Shown one piece after another: positions 26,618-35,581 of a DNA stretch of 60,885 nt. This DNA is from Bacteroidales bacterium (GTDB lineage: Bacteria; Bacteroidota; Bacteroidia; Bacteroidales; P3), in the NCBI GenBank assembly GCA_016280915.1, contig JAEEHQ010000015.1:1-60885 (forward strand), in the 5' to 3' direction. The notes beneath the pieces are model-generated. The model did not search any database. It saw nothing but the letters and a program-made list of their open reading frames with translations, and was not told where the DNA came from. Numbering within the stretch: position 1 is the first letter of the stretch; each line of letters starts with the position of its first letter. The position numbers and the translations under genes were made by a program.

Positions 26618-28354
26618 ATGACTTTTATTCAAATTATTATTGTCATCCTCAACTTCGCAGGCGCCCTTGCCATATTTCTTTTTGGTATGAAGCTGATGAG
26701 TGAGGGCCTCCAAAAATTTGCCGGAAACAAAATGCGCTCCGTACTGGGCAAAGTGACAGGAAGCCCCATCCGCGGAATCCTCACCGGCGCCCTCGTCACT
26801 ACTGCTATCCAATCCTCCTCGGCCACCACAGTCATGGTGGTTTCTTTTGTTAATGCGGGCCTGCTCACCCTTACCGGTGCCGTGGCCGTGATTATGGGTG
26901 CCAATATCGGAACCACCGTAACCGCTTGGATTATAACCCTCTTTGGCCTTGGCGAGTCCACCTCCGCCTTCAGCCTTCCTATGTTCTTGGGGGCCATCTC
27001 GCTGATCTTTATGTTCCTCAAACGTGACCGCATCAAGTCTATCGGCGAGTTTATCATGGGTCTGGCACTTCTGCTCATCGGCATGGGTTTTCTGCAAAAG
27101 GCCATGCCCAACCTCGAGGAGTACCCCAACTTCCTCCATGCCCTTGCCACCCTCTCCGACTTCGGCTTTTGGTCCATCCTAATTTTCGTGGCCATTGGTG
27201 CCCTACTCACCTGTCTGGTGCAGGCCTCGGCTGCCATGATGGCCATTACCTTGGTGATGTGCTATAACGGCTGGATTGGGTTCGATGCCGCCGTGGCCCT
27301 CGTCATGGGTCAGAATATCGGCACCACCATCACGGCAAACCTTGCGGCCATGGTGGCCAATACCAACGGTAAGAAAGCAGCCCGTTCGCATTTGGTGTTC
27401 AATCTGATAGGTGTCATCCTTACGCTCATCTTCTACCGTCCTGTCCTCAACATTATTGCCGACTTTACCGTGGGTATGATGGGCAGCAATCCTTACGTGG
27501 CCGTGGGTGCCGACGGGTACAGCCCTCAGGCCATTCCCTTGGCCCTCTCGATCTTCCACACCTTCTTCAATGTGGTTAACACCATCATCCTGGCCTTCTT
27601 CATCCCGCTCATTCTTAAGATTGTCGACTGGATGGTGAAAGAGAAACCCGAAGACTTGGAGGATGTGTTCAAACTCAAATATATCTCAGGCAACTGGATG
27701 AACACTTCTGAGCTCAACCTGCAGGCTGCCGAGAAGGAAATTGAGGAGTTCTCCAAACGTGTGCTCCGCATGTTCACGTTCCTTCCCAACTTGCGCACCG
27801 CCAAGGACGACGAAGAATTCAACGATACGGTGGCCCGCATCTCCAAATACGAAGAAATCACCGACCGCATGGAGATGGAAATCTCCAACTACCTCACCCA
27901 TGTCTCCACCAACGAACTCTCCGACAAGGGTTCCCACCGCATCAGCTCCATGCTGCGTATTGTGGACAACCTCGAGAGCATTGGCGACAGCATCTATCAG
28001 GTGGCCATCACCCGCAAGAATAAGCGGGAGACCGAAGTCCATTTCGACCAGCACCTCAACGACAACATTGACCACATGACGCAGCTTGTCTGGAAAGCCA
28101 TGAACATCATGGACAACAACCTCCGCGGCGACTACGACCACATCGATATGACTAGTGCCAACGAGGCCGAGGCCGCCATCAACCAGTATCGCGACGAGCT
28201 CCGCTCCGAATACGTCGATGCCATCAAAGAAGGCGTTTACGACTACAGCATAGGCAGCCTATACAGCTCCCTCTTCGCCCTCTACGAGAAAATTGGCGAC
28301 TACGTCATCAACGTCAGCGAAGCCATCGGCGTCAAATTCAAAGATAGCAAGTAA
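26618..28354 (+). CDS. Na+/phosphate cotransporter family protein with PhoU-like C-terminal domain
   Basis: 578 residues. Two Na/Pi-cotransport repeats with the signature Q-S-S-S-A-T-T-V (about 68-75) and the second-repeat counterpart Q-A-S-A-A-M-M (about 202-208), each followed by a GANIGTTVTAW/GQNIGTTITAN motif. About eight membrane segments fill residues 1-345. The soluble part, about 350-570, is helical and resembles PhoU (KISKYEEITDRMEMEISNYL, ISSMLRIVDNLESIGDSIYQ). It is the typical bacterial NptA/YjbB-like architecture for phosphate movement coupled to Na+. The surrounding sodium bioenergetics (Nqr) makes Na+ coupling plausible. Confidence 0.9.
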   Translation: MTFIQIIIVILNFAGALAIFLFGMKLMSEGLQKFAGNKMRSVLGKVTGSPIRGILTGALVTTAIQSSSATTVMVVSFVNAGLLTLTGAVAVIMGANIGTTVTAWIITLFGLGESTSAFSLPMFLGAISLIFMFLKRDRIKSIGEFIMGLALLLIGMGFLQKAMPNLEEYPNFLHALATLSDFGFWSILIFVAIGALLTCLVQASAAMMAITLVMCYNGWIGFDAAVALVMGQNIGTTITANLAAMVANTNGKKAARSHLVFNLIGVILTLIFYRPVLNIIADFTVGMMGSNPYVAVGADGYSPQAIPLALSIFHTFFNVVNTIILAFFIPLILKIVDWMVKEKPEDLEDVFKLKYISGNWMNTSELNLQAAEKEIEEFSKRVLRMFTFLPNLRTAKDDEEFNDTVARISKYEEITDRMEMEISNYLTHVSTNELSDKGSHRISSMLRIVDNLESIGDSIYQVAITRKNKRETEVHFDQHLNDNIDHMTQLVWKAMNIMDNNLRGDYDHIDMTSANEAEAAINQYRDELRSEYVDAIKEGVYDYSIGSLYSSLFALYEKIGDYVINVSEAIGVKFKDSK

Positions 28355-28392
28355 GTCTTTCTGTAATAGTGGGCTCAATTTATGCATGTATG

Positions 28393-28505
28393 TTGCATTC
28401 CTTCAGGATGCAGTTATCTGATGTCTGGGTGTCACGGCACTAAGCCTTCGGCTTGTGCTGTGATACTAAAGGTATCACCTCTTCGAAGTGATTAATAGGA
28501 GCCCC
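28393..28505. repeat. Hairpin-chain dispersed repeat, copy C
   Basis: A run of consecutive small hairpins: GCATtCC/GGATGC (loop TTCA), CACGGCAC/GTGCTGTG enclosing AAGCC-TTC-GGCTT, GTGATAC-TAAAG-GTATCAC, and CACCTC-TTC-GAAGTG. It ends ATTAATAGGAGCCCC, closely like the right end of the copy at 29495-29624. It lies 39 nt after the transporter stop and may also act as its 3' end. No ORF is seen. Confidence 0.65.
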
Positions 28506-28510
28506 TTATT

Positions 28511-28597
28511 TATTCTAAACTTTATACTTTCAAACTATTCTAAACTATATACTTTAAAATACTCTAAACTTTCAACTCTCAGCTCTAAACTTTAAAA
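28511..28597. repeat. Degenerate tandem repeat of about 24 bp (tctaaactttatactt type)
   Basis: Four units each starting t/c-TCTAAACT at about 28512, 28537, 28562 and 28583. They are AT-rich with imperfect spacing (25, 25, 21 nt). They fill the space between two hairpin-repeat ends. Confidence 0.6.
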
Positions 28598-28599
28598 GC

Positions 28600-28635
28600 G
28601 TTTGCCTCATCAAGTTGATTAATGGAAGTCCCCTA
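28600..28635. repeat. Partial hairpin-chain repeat end, copy D
   Basis: It has the family's right end: GTTTGCCTC, ATCAAGTTGAT (a perfect 5-bp hairpin), then TAATGGAAGTCCCC. Only this terminal part is present, and it overlaps the 3' end of the nuclease gene by a few bases. Confidence 0.5.
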
Positions 28636-29439
28636 TTTCCAATAAGTCCAATTAATCTCTTTCTCAATTGCTGTTTCGATGGCATCATCTAACTTGGGGA
28701 AGAGGTCGCGGTCGATGAGCAGTTCCAACTCGTCAACAGTACAGGCATATTCTTTCAGCGGGTGGTGCTTGGCTTTGTTGGGCATTACATAAGCAATGGC
28801 GGAGTAGTCGCTACCATTCTTTATGAGCAGCGCCTTAAAGAATTGGTCGGGAACCTGCACCTTGGCATCTCCGATGGTGCCAAATTCATGGGTTGTGAAG
28901 ATGGGGCCACAAATCACCCATACCCTACCGTATTTCTTGGCCAAGCTGCGCACTTTTTGCTCTAAGGTGTTCCAATCTCCGGCATTGAATGTATGATTCT
29001 GAGGGCATATATTGGTAAAATAATGACTCTGCCAATAAGAGGCTGATGACCAGCGCATATCGGCCTTGGGTGCCATGTGTCCTTTGTCCCATCCGGAATG
29101 CGAATAGTCCTCACGCGATGCCTGTTCTCCCACAAGATTAGGGTCGCGGCTGAAATTGGAACTGCGGGTGTTGTAAGACCCGTTCAGCTCCTCATCCAAC
29201 AACTCATAGGCAACCCAATTCGGCACTAACGTAGCATGATTGTAGGAGACGGTAAAGCCATCGTACTCCAGCACATGCTCACTTTTGTCGTAAGCGGGCA
29301 ACTCCAGCATCTTAGCCTTATTATCCACCCGTGAGACAGGGTCGGCAAATGTATCTCCTCGCCCTGATGTGGGCGCGCAACCTCCAATAATCCAGGCCAC
29401 TACGGCTGTCCAGAAAAACGCAGTATTTCTCATATTCAT
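28633..29439 (-). CDS. DNA/RNA non-specific endonuclease (NUC1/EndoG family), lipoprotein
   Basis: 268 residues from the ATG at 29439 (another ATG at 29433; the frame extends to a TTG at 29463, less likely). The N-terminus has a hydrophobic stretch ending IGGC, a lipobox. The active-site motif is WDKGHMAPKADM, corresponding to DRGH in the family, with catalytic His. NICPQNHTFNAGDWNTLE supplies the Mg-binding Asn, and WVICGPIF is the usual later strand. It should degrade DNA and RNA outside the inner membrane for nutrient or phosphate scavenging. Arg-to-Lys in DRGH is seen in some homologues and need not abolish activity. It is likely transcribed alone. Confidence 0.88.
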   Translation of the reverse strand: MNMRNTAFFWTAVVAWIIGGCAPTSGRGDTFADPVSRVDNKAKMLELPAYDKSEHVLEYDGFTVSYNHATLVPNWVAYELLDEELNGSYNTRSSNFSRDPNLVGEQASREDYSHSGWDKGHMAPKADMRWSSASYWQSHYFTNICPQNHTFNAGDWNTLEQKVRSLAKKYGRVWVICGPIFTTHEFGTIGDAKVQVPDQFFKALLIKNGSDYSAIAYVMPNKAKHHPLKEYACTVDELELLIDRDLFPKLDDAIETAIEKEINWTYWK

Positions 29440-29494
29440 ATTCAGGGGATTTCTATTTATCAAGAATTCGAGAAGTGGGATAATTTGTAAAATG

Positions 29495-29624
29495 TATATG
29501 ATGGGTTCTATAAATTAGATTTTGAGAGCGCGTGCCTCCGGCACGCTGAGCTATATCTACTTGATATAGCCCACACACAAAAAGAGGTTGCCTCTTCGAG
29601 GCAATTAATAGAAGTCACCATATA
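29495..29624. repeat. Hairpin-chain MITE-like repeat, copy B
   Basis: 130 bp with imperfect terminal inverted repeats: the first and last 22 nt match at 18 positions and begin TATATG on each strand. Inside are three perfect hairpins: CGTGCC-TCC-GGCACG, GCTATATC-TACTT-GATATAGC and TTGCCTC-TTC-GAGGCAA. The left end TGGGTTCTATAAATT is the same as that of the MITE at 52996-53201. It lies upstream of the nuclease gene. Confidence 0.7.
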
Positions 29625-29743
29625 TTTGAATTTAAAACTTTAATTGCATGCAATGAATAGAAGTTGTCTTCAATGGTTTAAAATAACCATCCATCGTCAG
29701 TATCATCGCACATTTCAGTTTATTGAGTGTATCATTATGACAC

Positions 29744-30073
29744 TTATTGCTCTGGCACGACGGCCCAGAATTCAAGCGCGCTGTCGGAGTCGTTGATAAG
29801 ACTATGAGAGTGACCTTTGTGGCAATAATGGACAAGTCCCTCTCTCACGGGCAACATTTCCCCATCATATAGCACATGGCCACAACCCTTAGTGAAGAAG
29901 AAGACCTCGCTGGAGGTGTCGTGGGTATGGAGTCCAATTGAAGCTCCAGGCTCTAAGCGCGCCTTCATGATGCGGTTAAGTCCGTCGAAAAACATGTGTG
30001 CATGGAGCTCTTTCTCACCCCCTTTAAAGTGTTCCAGAGCCTGCTCCTTGATAGTATTGAAGTCGATAATCAT
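29744..30073 (-). CDS. Small cupin-fold protein
   Basis: 109 residues with a single conserved beta-barrel. Motif 1 is GLHTHDTSSEVFFFTKGCG (two His and Glu as metal ligands, about 47-65) and motif 2 is HYCHKGHSHSLIN (about 81-93). The unusually dense His in motif 2 suggests a bound metal. Such stand-alone cupins can be isomerases, dioxygenases or sugar/ligand-binding proteins; nothing here decides which. It is minus strand, about 300 nt upstream of the nuclease with a repeat between, so probably independent. Confidence 0.85.
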   Translation of the reverse strand: MIIDFNTIKEQALEHFKGGEKELHAHMFFDGLNRIMKARLEPGASIGLHTHDTSSEVFFFTKGCGHVLYDGEMLPVREGLVHYCHKGHSHSLINDSDSALEFWAVVPEQ

Positions 30074-30606
30074 ATTCAGATAGTATTATATTCGTCATCC
30101 ATAACGTTCATTTTCATAAATTATTGTCACCCTACTCGAAATTAGGAGGTATATAAGCCTTTGGGCCTTTGATATTGATGATAATCCGTTGTGCAACTCG
30201 TTTTGAGGGATGTGAGTGGGATATGACGAATGATTTTTTTTCATAATAAGGGTATATTTAATTTTTTTTTATTATATTTGCAGCGCATATTGTTGGTGTG
30301 TGGTTTCGGTTAAGAGGCTACTCATTAGCAATATAGCAACAATTTATGAAATATAGGATTCGGGAAAAATAATTTTCTGCCCGAGTGAGTATTTTGGTGC
30401 GACTCTTTTTGTCGCCGACATAAACAAATGTGCAGCACTAACCAAGGATAGTAATAATATAAATGAGGGGGTGGTAATAAGAGCAAAAAGGTGTCTGCCT
30501 GATAGGACAAGAAAAGAAAAAAGTAAATGAAACCACAGCGTTTCGAGACAAAATAAAAAAAGTAAAGTAAAATAAAATATTAACAAATCATTAAAAGCAT
30601 TTCAAC
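30074..30606. other. 533-bp intergenic region with promoter and long leader of aspA
   Basis: TATATTTG at 30273-30280 (plus strand) is a good -7 element and would give aspA a leader of about 320 nt. Within it, GCGAC-TCTTTTT-GTCGC at about 30397-30413 forms a small hairpin, and long A-rich stretches precede the ATG. The leader length suggests post-transcriptional control or an undescribed small RNA. No known riboswitch signature is seen. Confidence 0.45.
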
Positions 30607-32034
30607 ATGGCAGAACAAAAATTCCGTACTGAAAGCGACCTCCTGGGTGAAAAACAGATTCCCGAAGAGGCTTACTATGGTGTACAAACCCTCCGCGCTG
30701 TCGAGAACTTTAAGATCTCCGGCCACATCCTGAGCGATTATCCCAACTTCATCAAGGGTCTCGCTATCACCAAGAAGGCCGCCGCCATCGCTAACGGCAA
30801 GGTCGGCATGATTACCCCCGAACAGAGCAAGGCCGTTCAGGAAGCATGCGACGAGCTTCTCGCCGGCAAATATTGGGACCAGTTCCCCGTGGACATGATC
30901 CAAGGCGGCGCAGGTACTTCCACCAACATGAATGCCAACGAGGTTATCGCCAACATTGCCCTTGAAAAGATGGGTCACAAACGTGGCGAATATCAGTACT
31001 GCTGGCCTAACGACACCGTCAACGGTTCACAATCCACCAACGACGCTTATCCCACCGCCATCCATATGGGCATGTATCTTGAGCACCTCGAGTTCATCCC
31101 TCATCTGGAGAAACTGGCCGAGAGCCTCGAGAAGAAAGCCGAAGAGTTCAAAAACATCATCAAGATGGGCCGCACCCAGCTGCAAGACGCTGTTCCCATG
31201 ACTCTGGGTCAGACCTTCGGTGGCTTCGCCGCTACCATCCGCATGGAGATTGAGAACCTGAAACACGCTTCGGAAGAGTTCCTCGTGCACAACATGGGTG
31301 CCACCGCTATCGGTACCGGCATCTGCGCATGGCCCGGCTACTCTGAGGCTTGTGATCAAGCTCTCCGCGACATTACTGGTTGGAACTGCCGTCTGGCCGA
31401 CAACCTGATTGAAGCCACCAGCGCCACCACCTGCATGATTCAGTACCACGGTGCCATGAAACGCCTAAGCCTGAAAATCAACAAGATTTGCAACGACCTG
31501 CGCTTGATGGGCTCCGGTCCTCGCTGCGGCTTGGCTGAACTTCATCTGCCCGAGCGTCAGCCCGGTTCAAGCATCATGCCTGGCAAGGTTAACCCCGTTA
31601 TCCCCGAGGTGATGAACCAGATTAACTACAAGGTCATCGGCAACGATACCTGCATCGCTATGGGCGCCGACAATGCTCAGCTGGAGCTGAATGTGATGGA
31701 ACCCGTCATGGCCCTGACCCTGTTTGAGAGCATCCATCTGCTGATGAACGGTGTTGACACCCTGCGCACCCTCTGCATCGATGGCATCGTGGCCAACGAG
31801 AAACGCTGCAACGAGCTGGTGAACAACAGCATCGGCATCGTGACCATGCTGAACCCCTACATCGGCTACAAGCAGTCCACCAAGGTTGCTAAGGAAGCCC
31901 TTGAGACCGGCCGTGGTGTTTACGAACTGGTTCTTGAGCACAATTACCTCACCAAGGAGCAGCTTGACAAGATCATGCAGCCCGAAAACATGCTCAAACC
32001 TGTCTTCGTAGAAGGTGTTCCTCTGAACCACTAA
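30607..32034 (+). CDS. aspA: Aspartate ammonia-lyase
   Basis: 475 residues, full length for the family. L-aspartate is deaminated to fumarate and ammonia in the cytoplasm. The N-terminus (ESDLLGEKQIPEEAYYGVQTLRAVENF in register with E. coli AspA), GGAGTSTNMNANEV (about 99-112), STNDAYPT and the fumarase/aspartase signature GSSIMPGKVNP (about 320-330, mobile loop with catalytic Ser) are all present. QFPVD and QLQDAVPMTLGQ-type stretches favour aspartase over class II fumarase. It lies directly upstream of nqr and frd genes on the same strand, which fits a route from aspartate to fumarate as respiratory electron acceptor. Confidence 0.93.
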   Translation: MAEQKFRTESDLLGEKQIPEEAYYGVQTLRAVENFKISGHILSDYPNFIKGLAITKKAAAIANGKVGMITPEQSKAVQEACDELLAGKYWDQFPVDMIQGGAGTSTNMNANEVIANIALEKMGHKRGEYQYCWPNDTVNGSQSTNDAYPTAIHMGMYLEHLEFIPHLEKLAESLEKKAEEFKNIIKMGRTQLQDAVPMTLGQTFGGFAATIRMEIENLKHASEEFLVHNMGATAIGTGICAWPGYSEACDQALRDITGWNCRLADNLIEATSATTCMIQYHGAMKRLSLKINKICNDLRLMGSGPRCGLAELHLPERQPGSSIMPGKVNPVIPEVMNQINYKVIGNDTCIAMGADNAQLELNVMEPVMALTLFESIHLLMNGVDTLRTLCIDGIVANEKRCNELVNNSIGIVTMLNPYIGYKQSTKVAKEALETGRGVYELVLEHNYLTKEQLDKIMQPENMLKPVFVEGVPLNH

Positions 32035-32094
32035 TCGATAGGAGCACAAACATAGATAGACCCATCCGAATAGGATTAAAGCAAATATCTATCT

Positions 32095-32159
32095 AAATTC
32101 CAGGTTTCAAACTGGCATTGCCTCTCATAGGTGGCAATGCCAGCATGGAACTTGGATTT
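32095..32159 (+). promoter_or_regulatory. Long stem-loop between aspA and nqrA
   Basis: CTGGCATTGCC (32112-32122) and GGCAATGCCAG (32133-32143) form a perfect 11-bp stem with a 10-nt loop. Outer imperfect pairing of AAATTCCAGGTT with GGAACTTGGATTT extends it to about 65 nt. There is no strong T-run, so it may be a weak terminator, a processing site or an attenuator controlling read-through into nqr. Confidence 0.6.
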
Positions 32160-32190
32160 AGTCACTACAAAACTATACTAACAATCCTCT

Positions 32191-33597
32191 ATGGCAAATA
32201 TTATTAATATTAAAAAAGGCCTTGACCTGCCGATAGATGGCGCTGCGGAGCTGAGGACCACCGATGCCCGCACGATAGCCACCTACGCTGTGAAGCCGAC
32301 CGACTATGTGGGCCTGGTGCCTCGTTTGTTGGTGGCAGAAGGTGACACGGTGAAAGCCGGCGACGCGCTGTTCTGCGACAAGAAGAACGAGCGCATCCGC
32401 TTCTGTGCCCCCGTGGCTGGTCGCGTAAAGGCCGTGGTGAGAGGTGCAAAACGCCTCCTGCTGGCCGTGGTGGTTGAAAAGGACGAGACTGCAGTTGCCT
32501 CCCCCCTGCCCCAAGCAGAAAACCTGAAGGAGCAGATGCTGCAATGCGGTTTGTGGACCATGCTGCGCCAGCGTCCCTTTGGCACTGTGGCCAACCCTGA
32601 CGACAACCCCAAGGCCATCGTGGTGAGCTGTTTCGACAGCGCCCCCTTGGCCCCCGACTACGATTACCTGATGAAGGGTCGTGAGGCCGACTTCGCCCAT
32701 GGCGTTGAAGCTTTGGCCTCCCTGACCAACGGTAAACTGCACCTTTGCTTCCGCAATGGTCAGAAACTGATGAACCAAGTGGCACACACACAAGCCAAGA
32801 ATGTGGAGTTGCACATCGTCAATGGCCCCCATCCTGCTGGCAACGTGGGCACCCAGATTGCCCAACTGTGTCCCATCAACAAAGGCGAAGTGGTGTGGAC
32901 CATGAACCCCCAAGATATCGCAACCTTGGGTCATCTGGTCACCACTGGCATGTATTGTCCTGAGCGTGTGATTGCCGTTGCTGGCCCCCAAATCAAGGCT
33001 CCCCACTATTTCCGCACCTACACGGGTGCCTGCGTGGAGACCTTGGTGGCTGGACAGGCAAGCAGCAGCAACTATCCCAAATTAGAAGATAGTAGCACCC
33101 TGAGCGGCAACCGCCTTATTAGTGGCAATATCCTCAGCGGCACACAGATTGATGCCAACGGTTATATGGGAGGCTACGACAGCCTGCTGAGCATCCTGCC
33201 GGAAGGCGATTACTACGACTTCATGGGATGGCTGATGCCGGGGCTGAAAAAGTTCAGCTTCAGCCGCACTTTCTTGAGCGGTTTCTTTGCCCGTTGCAAG
33301 AAGGCCCAAGAGATGCTGCCCAGCTGCACCAAACCCACCTTCGACACCAACACCCACGGCGAAGTGCGCCCATTCGTGTTCACGGGCAATTTTGAGCAGG
33401 TGTTTCCCTTCGACATCTACCCCCTCCAGCTCATTAAAGCATGCATCATTGGCGACATGGAACTCCAAGAGAACCTTGGTATCTATGAAGTAGAGCCCGA
33501 AGACTTTGCCCTCTGCGAATTTATTGACACATCTAAGACTGACATCCAGCCCATCATCCGTGAGGCTCTGGAGACTTTAAGAAAGGAGGCCATGTGA
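32191..33597 (+). CDS. nqrA: Na+-translocating NADH:quinone oxidoreductase subunit A
   Basis: 468 residues, slightly longer than typical NqrA (about 450). The N-terminus MANIINIKKGLDLPIDG and GLVPRLLVAEGDTVKAGDALF are the biotinyl/lipoyl-like hairpin of NqrA. GKLHLCFRNGQ, GPHPAGNVGTQI and DVxTLGHLV-type segments (here QDIATLGHLVTTG) continue the family pattern. It is the peripheral cytoplasmic subunit that contributes to quinone binding. First gene of a six-gene operon. It ends in TGATG, overlapping the nqrB start by one base. Confidence 0.93.
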   Translation: MANIINIKKGLDLPIDGAAELRTTDARTIATYAVKPTDYVGLVPRLLVAEGDTVKAGDALFCDKKNERIRFCAPVAGRVKAVVRGAKRLLLAVVVEKDETAVASPLPQAENLKEQMLQCGLWTMLRQRPFGTVANPDDNPKAIVVSCFDSAPLAPDYDYLMKGREADFAHGVEALASLTNGKLHLCFRNGQKLMNQVAHTQAKNVELHIVNGPHPAGNVGTQIAQLCPINKGEVVWTMNPQDIATLGHLVTTGMYCPERVIAVAGPQIKAPHYFRTYTGACVETLVAGQASSSNYPKLEDSSTLSGNRLISGNILSGTQIDANGYMGGYDSLLSILPEGDYYDFMGWLMPGLKKFSFSRTFLSGFFARCKKAQEMLPSCTKPTFDTNTHGEVRPFVFTGNFEQVFPFDIYPLQLIKACIIGDMELQENLGIYEVEPEDFALCEFIDTSKTDIQPIIREALETLRKEAM

Positions 33598-34778
33598 TGC
33601 AAATGAATGGTTTAAGAAACTTTATCGACAAAATCAAACCCACTTTCAGCGAAGGCGGCAAACTGAGCTGGCTCTCGCAGACCTTTGGTGGTTTTGAGAC
33701 TTTTGCCTTCACCCCCAACAAAGTGACCCAGCGTGGTAGCCACGTGCGCGATGCCGTGGATATGAAACGCGCCATGATTACTGTGGTCATCGCTTTGGTG
33801 CCCGCCATGCTCTTTGGCATGTGGAACATCGGTTACCAGACTTCTGAAGCCCTCGTAGCACAAGGTGGCGAGGCCTTTGGTTGGTGGTATTGCTTGTGGT
33901 TTGGCTTCGTACGCATGCTGCCCATGTTGGTAGTCAGCTACGTGGTGGGACTCGGCATTGAGTTTACCTACGCCCAAATCCGCGGTCACGAAGTGTATGA
34001 GGGCTACCTCGTTTCGGGTTTCATCATCCCGATGATTGTCCCCGTTACCACGCCTCTGTGGCAACTAGCTTTGGCCGTGGCCTTTGCCGTTATTTTTGCC
34101 AAGGAGGTCTTCGGCGGTACTGGTATGAACTTTCTCAACCCTGCTTTAGTGGCCCGTGCCTTTTTGTTCTTCAGCTATCCCACCCACATGTCGGGCGACA
34201 AGGTGTGGATTGCTGCCGACATGTGGGGCAGCGATGCCCTGACTGGTGCCACCCCCATGGGTGAGTTGGCCACAGGGATGCACCCCCAGGCTTCGGCTTT
34301 GGATATGATTATTGGTACCATTCCCGGAAGCACCTGCGAGACCTCGGTCATCGCCATTGCACTGGGAGCACTCATCCTGCTTATTAGCGGCATTGCCAGC
34401 TGGCGCACCATGCTGGCCGTCTTTATTGGCGGCGGGGCCATGGGCCTGCTGTTCAACGCCATCGGAGCCAACGAATATATGCAACTGCCCTTCTACTACC
34501 ACTTCATCATGGGTGGTTTTGCCTTTGGTGCCGTCTTTATGGCCACCGACCCCGTCACCAGTGCCCAGACCAACTGTGGCAAATGGATTTACGGCATCTT
34601 GATAGGTGCTTTTGCTGTGCTGCTGCGCGTGTTGAACCCCGCCTATCCGGAAGGCATGATGCTGAGCATCCTGCTGATGAACTGCTTTGCTCCGCTGATT
34701 GACCACTGCATCATCCAACAGAACATCAAAAAACGCCAACGTCGCGCGTTGGCAGAAGGAAAGGAGGTGAAAGCATGA
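33597..34778 (+). CDS. nqrB: Na+-translocating NADH:quinone oxidoreductase subunit B
   Basis: 393 residues from the ATG at 33597, chosen because AAGGAGG (33583-33589) lies 7 nt upstream. A GTG at 33594 is possible but too close. Ten membrane segments. The covalent FMN site is the TGAT motif with Thr at about 219 (SDALTGATPMG). NqrB carries FMN and a riboflavin and forms the Na+ channel with D and E. The C-terminus is FAPLIDHCIIQQNIKKRQRR. It overlaps nqrC by ATGA. Confidence 0.94.
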   Translation: MQMNGLRNFIDKIKPTFSEGGKLSWLSQTFGGFETFAFTPNKVTQRGSHVRDAVDMKRAMITVVIALVPAMLFGMWNIGYQTSEALVAQGGEAFGWWYCLWFGFVRMLPMLVVSYVVGLGIEFTYAQIRGHEVYEGYLVSGFIIPMIVPVTTPLWQLALAVAFAVIFAKEVFGGTGMNFLNPALVARAFLFFSYPTHMSGDKVWIAADMWGSDALTGATPMGELATGMHPQASALDMIIGTIPGSTCETSVIAIALGALILLISGIASWRTMLAVFIGGGAMGLLFNAIGANEYMQLPFYYHFIMGGFAFGAVFMATDPVTSAQTNCGKWIYGILIGAFAVLLRVLNPAYPEGMMLSILLMNCFAPLIDHCIIQQNIKKRQRRALAEGKEVKA

Positions 34779-35581
34779 AAAAGTTTAGCAACGCCTATAT
34801 TTTTATCTATTCTGCCGTCATCGTAGCAGTGGCTGCCGTATTGCTGTCCGTTGTGGCTATGAGCCTCAAGGAAAAGCAGAACAATAACATCCGCAACGAA
34901 AAGATGCAGGTGCTGTTGCAAGCCATTGGCATCGACTGCTCGCGCGAAGAAGCCGCACAACTCTACCAGCATTATTTCGACCAAGAGTTGACCGTTGGCA
35001 CCAACGGCGAGACCTTGAGCATATACAACATCAAAGACAGCAAGTTGGAACAGGGCGAGACCCGCGCTTTCGACATCAAGCTGAAAGAACAGCAGAACTT
35101 GGAGAAAAGCGGGCAGCAGGGAGCATTCCCCGTGTACGTCTTCAACAAGGAAGGCAAGAAAGGCTATGTCATTCCAACACAAGGTAACGGTCTCTGGGGC
35201 CCCGTGTACAGCAACATTGCTTTGGACGAGGACCTATGCACCGTTATCGGCGTTACCTTCAGCCACGACAGCGAGACCCCAGGACTGGGTGCTGAGATCA
35301 CTACGGAAAAGTTCCAAGCCCCATTCATCGGCAAACAGATTCTTGACGAGAACGGCCAAGTGGTCTCTATCGCCGTGAAGAAGAATGCCGACGCAGCTGC
35401 CATGCATGAGGTTGATGCCATCACCGGTGGCACAATGACCTCTAACGGTGTAGACGAAATGCTACGAGTAGACCTGATGCGTTATCAGAAATTCATCGAC
35501 GCCAACCGTGCCGCTGCCTGTGCAGAGGCAGAGAGCGTCGCAGTAGAAAACGCCATTGAAGAGGAGGTAAGCCATGAGTAA
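34775..35581 (+). CDS. nqrC: Na+-translocating NADH:quinone oxidoreductase subunit C
   Basis: 268 residues. One N-terminal membrane helix (NAYIFIYSAVIVAVAAVLLSV) is followed by a periplasmic FMN domain. The flavinylation motif reads DAITGGTMTSNGV, with Thr at about 220 in the position that receives FMN from ApbE. PGLGAEI and GLWGPVYSNIAL are conserved. A perfect AAGGAGGTGA Shine-Dalgarno lies within the end of nqrB. No apbE gene is in the window, so flavin transfer must be encoded elsewhere. It overlaps nqrD by 8 nt. Confidence 0.94.
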   Translation: MKKFSNAYIFIYSAVIVAVAAVLLSVVAMSLKEKQNNNIRNEKMQVLLQAIGIDCSREEAAQLYQHYFDQELTVGTNGETLSIYNIKDSKLEQGETRAFDIKLKEQQNLEKSGQQGAFPVYVFNKEGKKGYVIPTQGNGLWGPVYSNIALDEDLCTVIGVTFSHDSETPGLGAEITTEKFQAPFIGKQILDENGQVVSIAVKKNADAAAMHEVDAITGGTMTSNGVDEMLRVDLMRYQKFIDANRAAACAEAESVAVENAIEEEVSHE

